From positions 1-64,000 of the forward strand of contig NZ_JBOEFX010000081.1 in NCBI RefSeq assembly GCF_050633125.1: DNA of 64,000 nt, in the 5' to 3' direction. Shown here in pieces: positions 63,505 through 64,000 of the stretch. Under the pieces are notes generated by a model that was not told the DNA's origin, made no database searches, and saw only the letters and a program-made list of their open reading frames with translations. Within the stretch, counting starts at the first letter, position 1. Each line of letters begins with the position of its first letter. A program made the translations under genes and the position numbers. The stretch comes from Lewinella sp050633125. Its GTDB lineage: Bacteria > Bacteroidota > Bacteroidia > Chitinophagales > Saprospiraceae.

Positions 63505-64000
63505 CTATTGCAATTTCTTGATAGCTGCCAGAATACTGGCCTCCAGCACCTCCATTTCTTGCCTGAACTCAGGGAAGGCTTGCTGTAGGGCATAAAAAGC
63601 AGGTACTGCGGCAGTAAGATCCCCCGTCTGCAACACCTCTTCTACTTCTTCTTTGTGTGCTAAAAAGGCAGTTCGATCTAGCAAAGCCTCTATTTCTGCA
63701 TCATCAGCAAAATCATCCGCAAATGCTTTAACGACAGGGTCTACTTTTATATCACCGTGCCGTAAGCGAGTAGCCAACTTAAGTCCTTCCAACTGTGTAC
63801 ACCGACTCAGTGCAACGTATGTTTGTCCTGCGGCAAAAGCCCCATTTAGATTAGCAAAAACCTGTTCAAAAGTCAATCCCTGGCTCTTATGCACGGTAAT
63901 AGCCCAAGCAAGCTTTAGTGGAAATTGCTCATAGCTACCAGTTTCAATCTCGTCAATCTCTCGCTCTTCGGCATTCCACTCGTAACGAACTTTGGTCCAG
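63505..64000 (-). CDS. PIF1-like superfamily 1B helicase, C-terminal part (cut by the right edge)
   Basis: The reading frame is open to the edge of the window. It contains WTKVRYEWNAEEREIDEI, then FPLKLAWAITVHKSQGLTFEQV, the helicase motif V/VI region, and YVALSRCTQLEGL, the conserved end of the PIF1/RecD2-like core. A helical tail of about 100 residues follows. The ATP-binding motifs lie outside the window. It would unwind DNA 5' to 3' in replication or repair. The next gene on this strand is 64 bases away. Confidence 0.85.
   Translation of the reverse strand, partial: WTKVRYEWNAEEREIDEIETGSYEQFPLKLAWAITVHKSQGLTFEQVFANLNGAFAAGQTYVALSRCTQLEGLKLATRLRHGDIKVDPVVKAFADDFADDAEIEALLDRTAFLAHKEEVEEVLQTGDLTAAVPAFYALQQAFPEFRQEMEVLEASILAAIKKLQ

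Noticed and set aside
1..64000. tRNA, rRNA, tmRNA or RNase P genes
   Set aside because: No cloverleaf-like or conserved structural RNA sequence was recognised in the intergenic gaps by eye; a covariance search was not possible.

Overview
The window is chromosomal DNA from a member of the Bacteroidota, most likely a Saprospiraceae/Lewinella-type environmental bacterium (the family-level call is inference). The evidence is the fused SecDF, type IX secretion (T9SS) markers (a PorV/PorQ-family barrel, a PorE-like OmpA lipoprotein, one cargo with a type A C-terminal sorting domain and one with a gliding-motility-type B domain), and several promoters with the Bacteroidota -7 element TAnnTTTG. No rRNA, tRNA or CRISPR array was recognised.

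Region 1 (1-8.7 kb) is accessory and AT-rich. A group II intron enters from the left edge. Its reverse transcriptase is frameshifted by a 7-bp tandem duplication. The intron is inserted inside the first of four related imperfect palindromes (about 1630, 2775, 4828 and 6121). These palindromes separate short same-strand genes of cassette type: a DUF2199 protein, a membrane protein plus CsgG-like lipoprotein pair, an SMI1/KNR4 protein and small membrane proteins. They look like attC-type sites of an integron-like cassette array, but no integrase is in view. A 51-bp exact copy of part of the intron RT gene lies between two cassette genes. An S41 peptidase, a cupin and a possible gene remnant follow.

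Region 2 (8.7-15.7 kb) is a tight six-gene operon: small-molecule kinase, inositol-monophosphatase/CysQ-like phosphatase, both subunits of a xanthine-dehydrogenase-type molybdenum hydroxylase, an unknown membrane protein and the maturation factor XdhC. Most junctions are translationally coupled.

Region 3 (15.7-45.2 kb) is mostly core and surface functions: SecDF, the PorE-like protein, a large secreted propeller protein, a glycosyltransferase, RecR, pyruvate dehydrogenase E2, cryptochrome DASH, an SCO1/cytochrome c pair, a 1595-residue adhesin-like protein, an alpha-2-macroglobulin, a Lon-substrate-domain protein, an orphan TonB C-terminal domain and a PorV/PorQ protein.

Region 4 (45.4-50.6 kb) looks like a compatible-solute catabolic operon. 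A GH63 glucosylglycerate/mannosylglycerate hydrolase, a sodium:solute symporter and a glycerate kinase form one operon, with an AraC regulator transcribed divergently. The inferred route is import of a glycosylglycerate, hydrolysis to sugar plus glycerate, then phosphorylation of glycerate.

Region 5 (50.5-64 kb) is housekeeping: a BrkB protein, a thioesterase and a copper ATPase in one operon, a lipoprotein, a saccharopine-dehydrogenase-like protein, a LuxE/PaaK-like protein, a tandem lipoprotein pair, HemF with an ArsC/Spx protein, a nucleoside phosphorylase, RlmI, a TPR membrane protein and the C-terminus of a PIF1-like helicase cut by the right edge.
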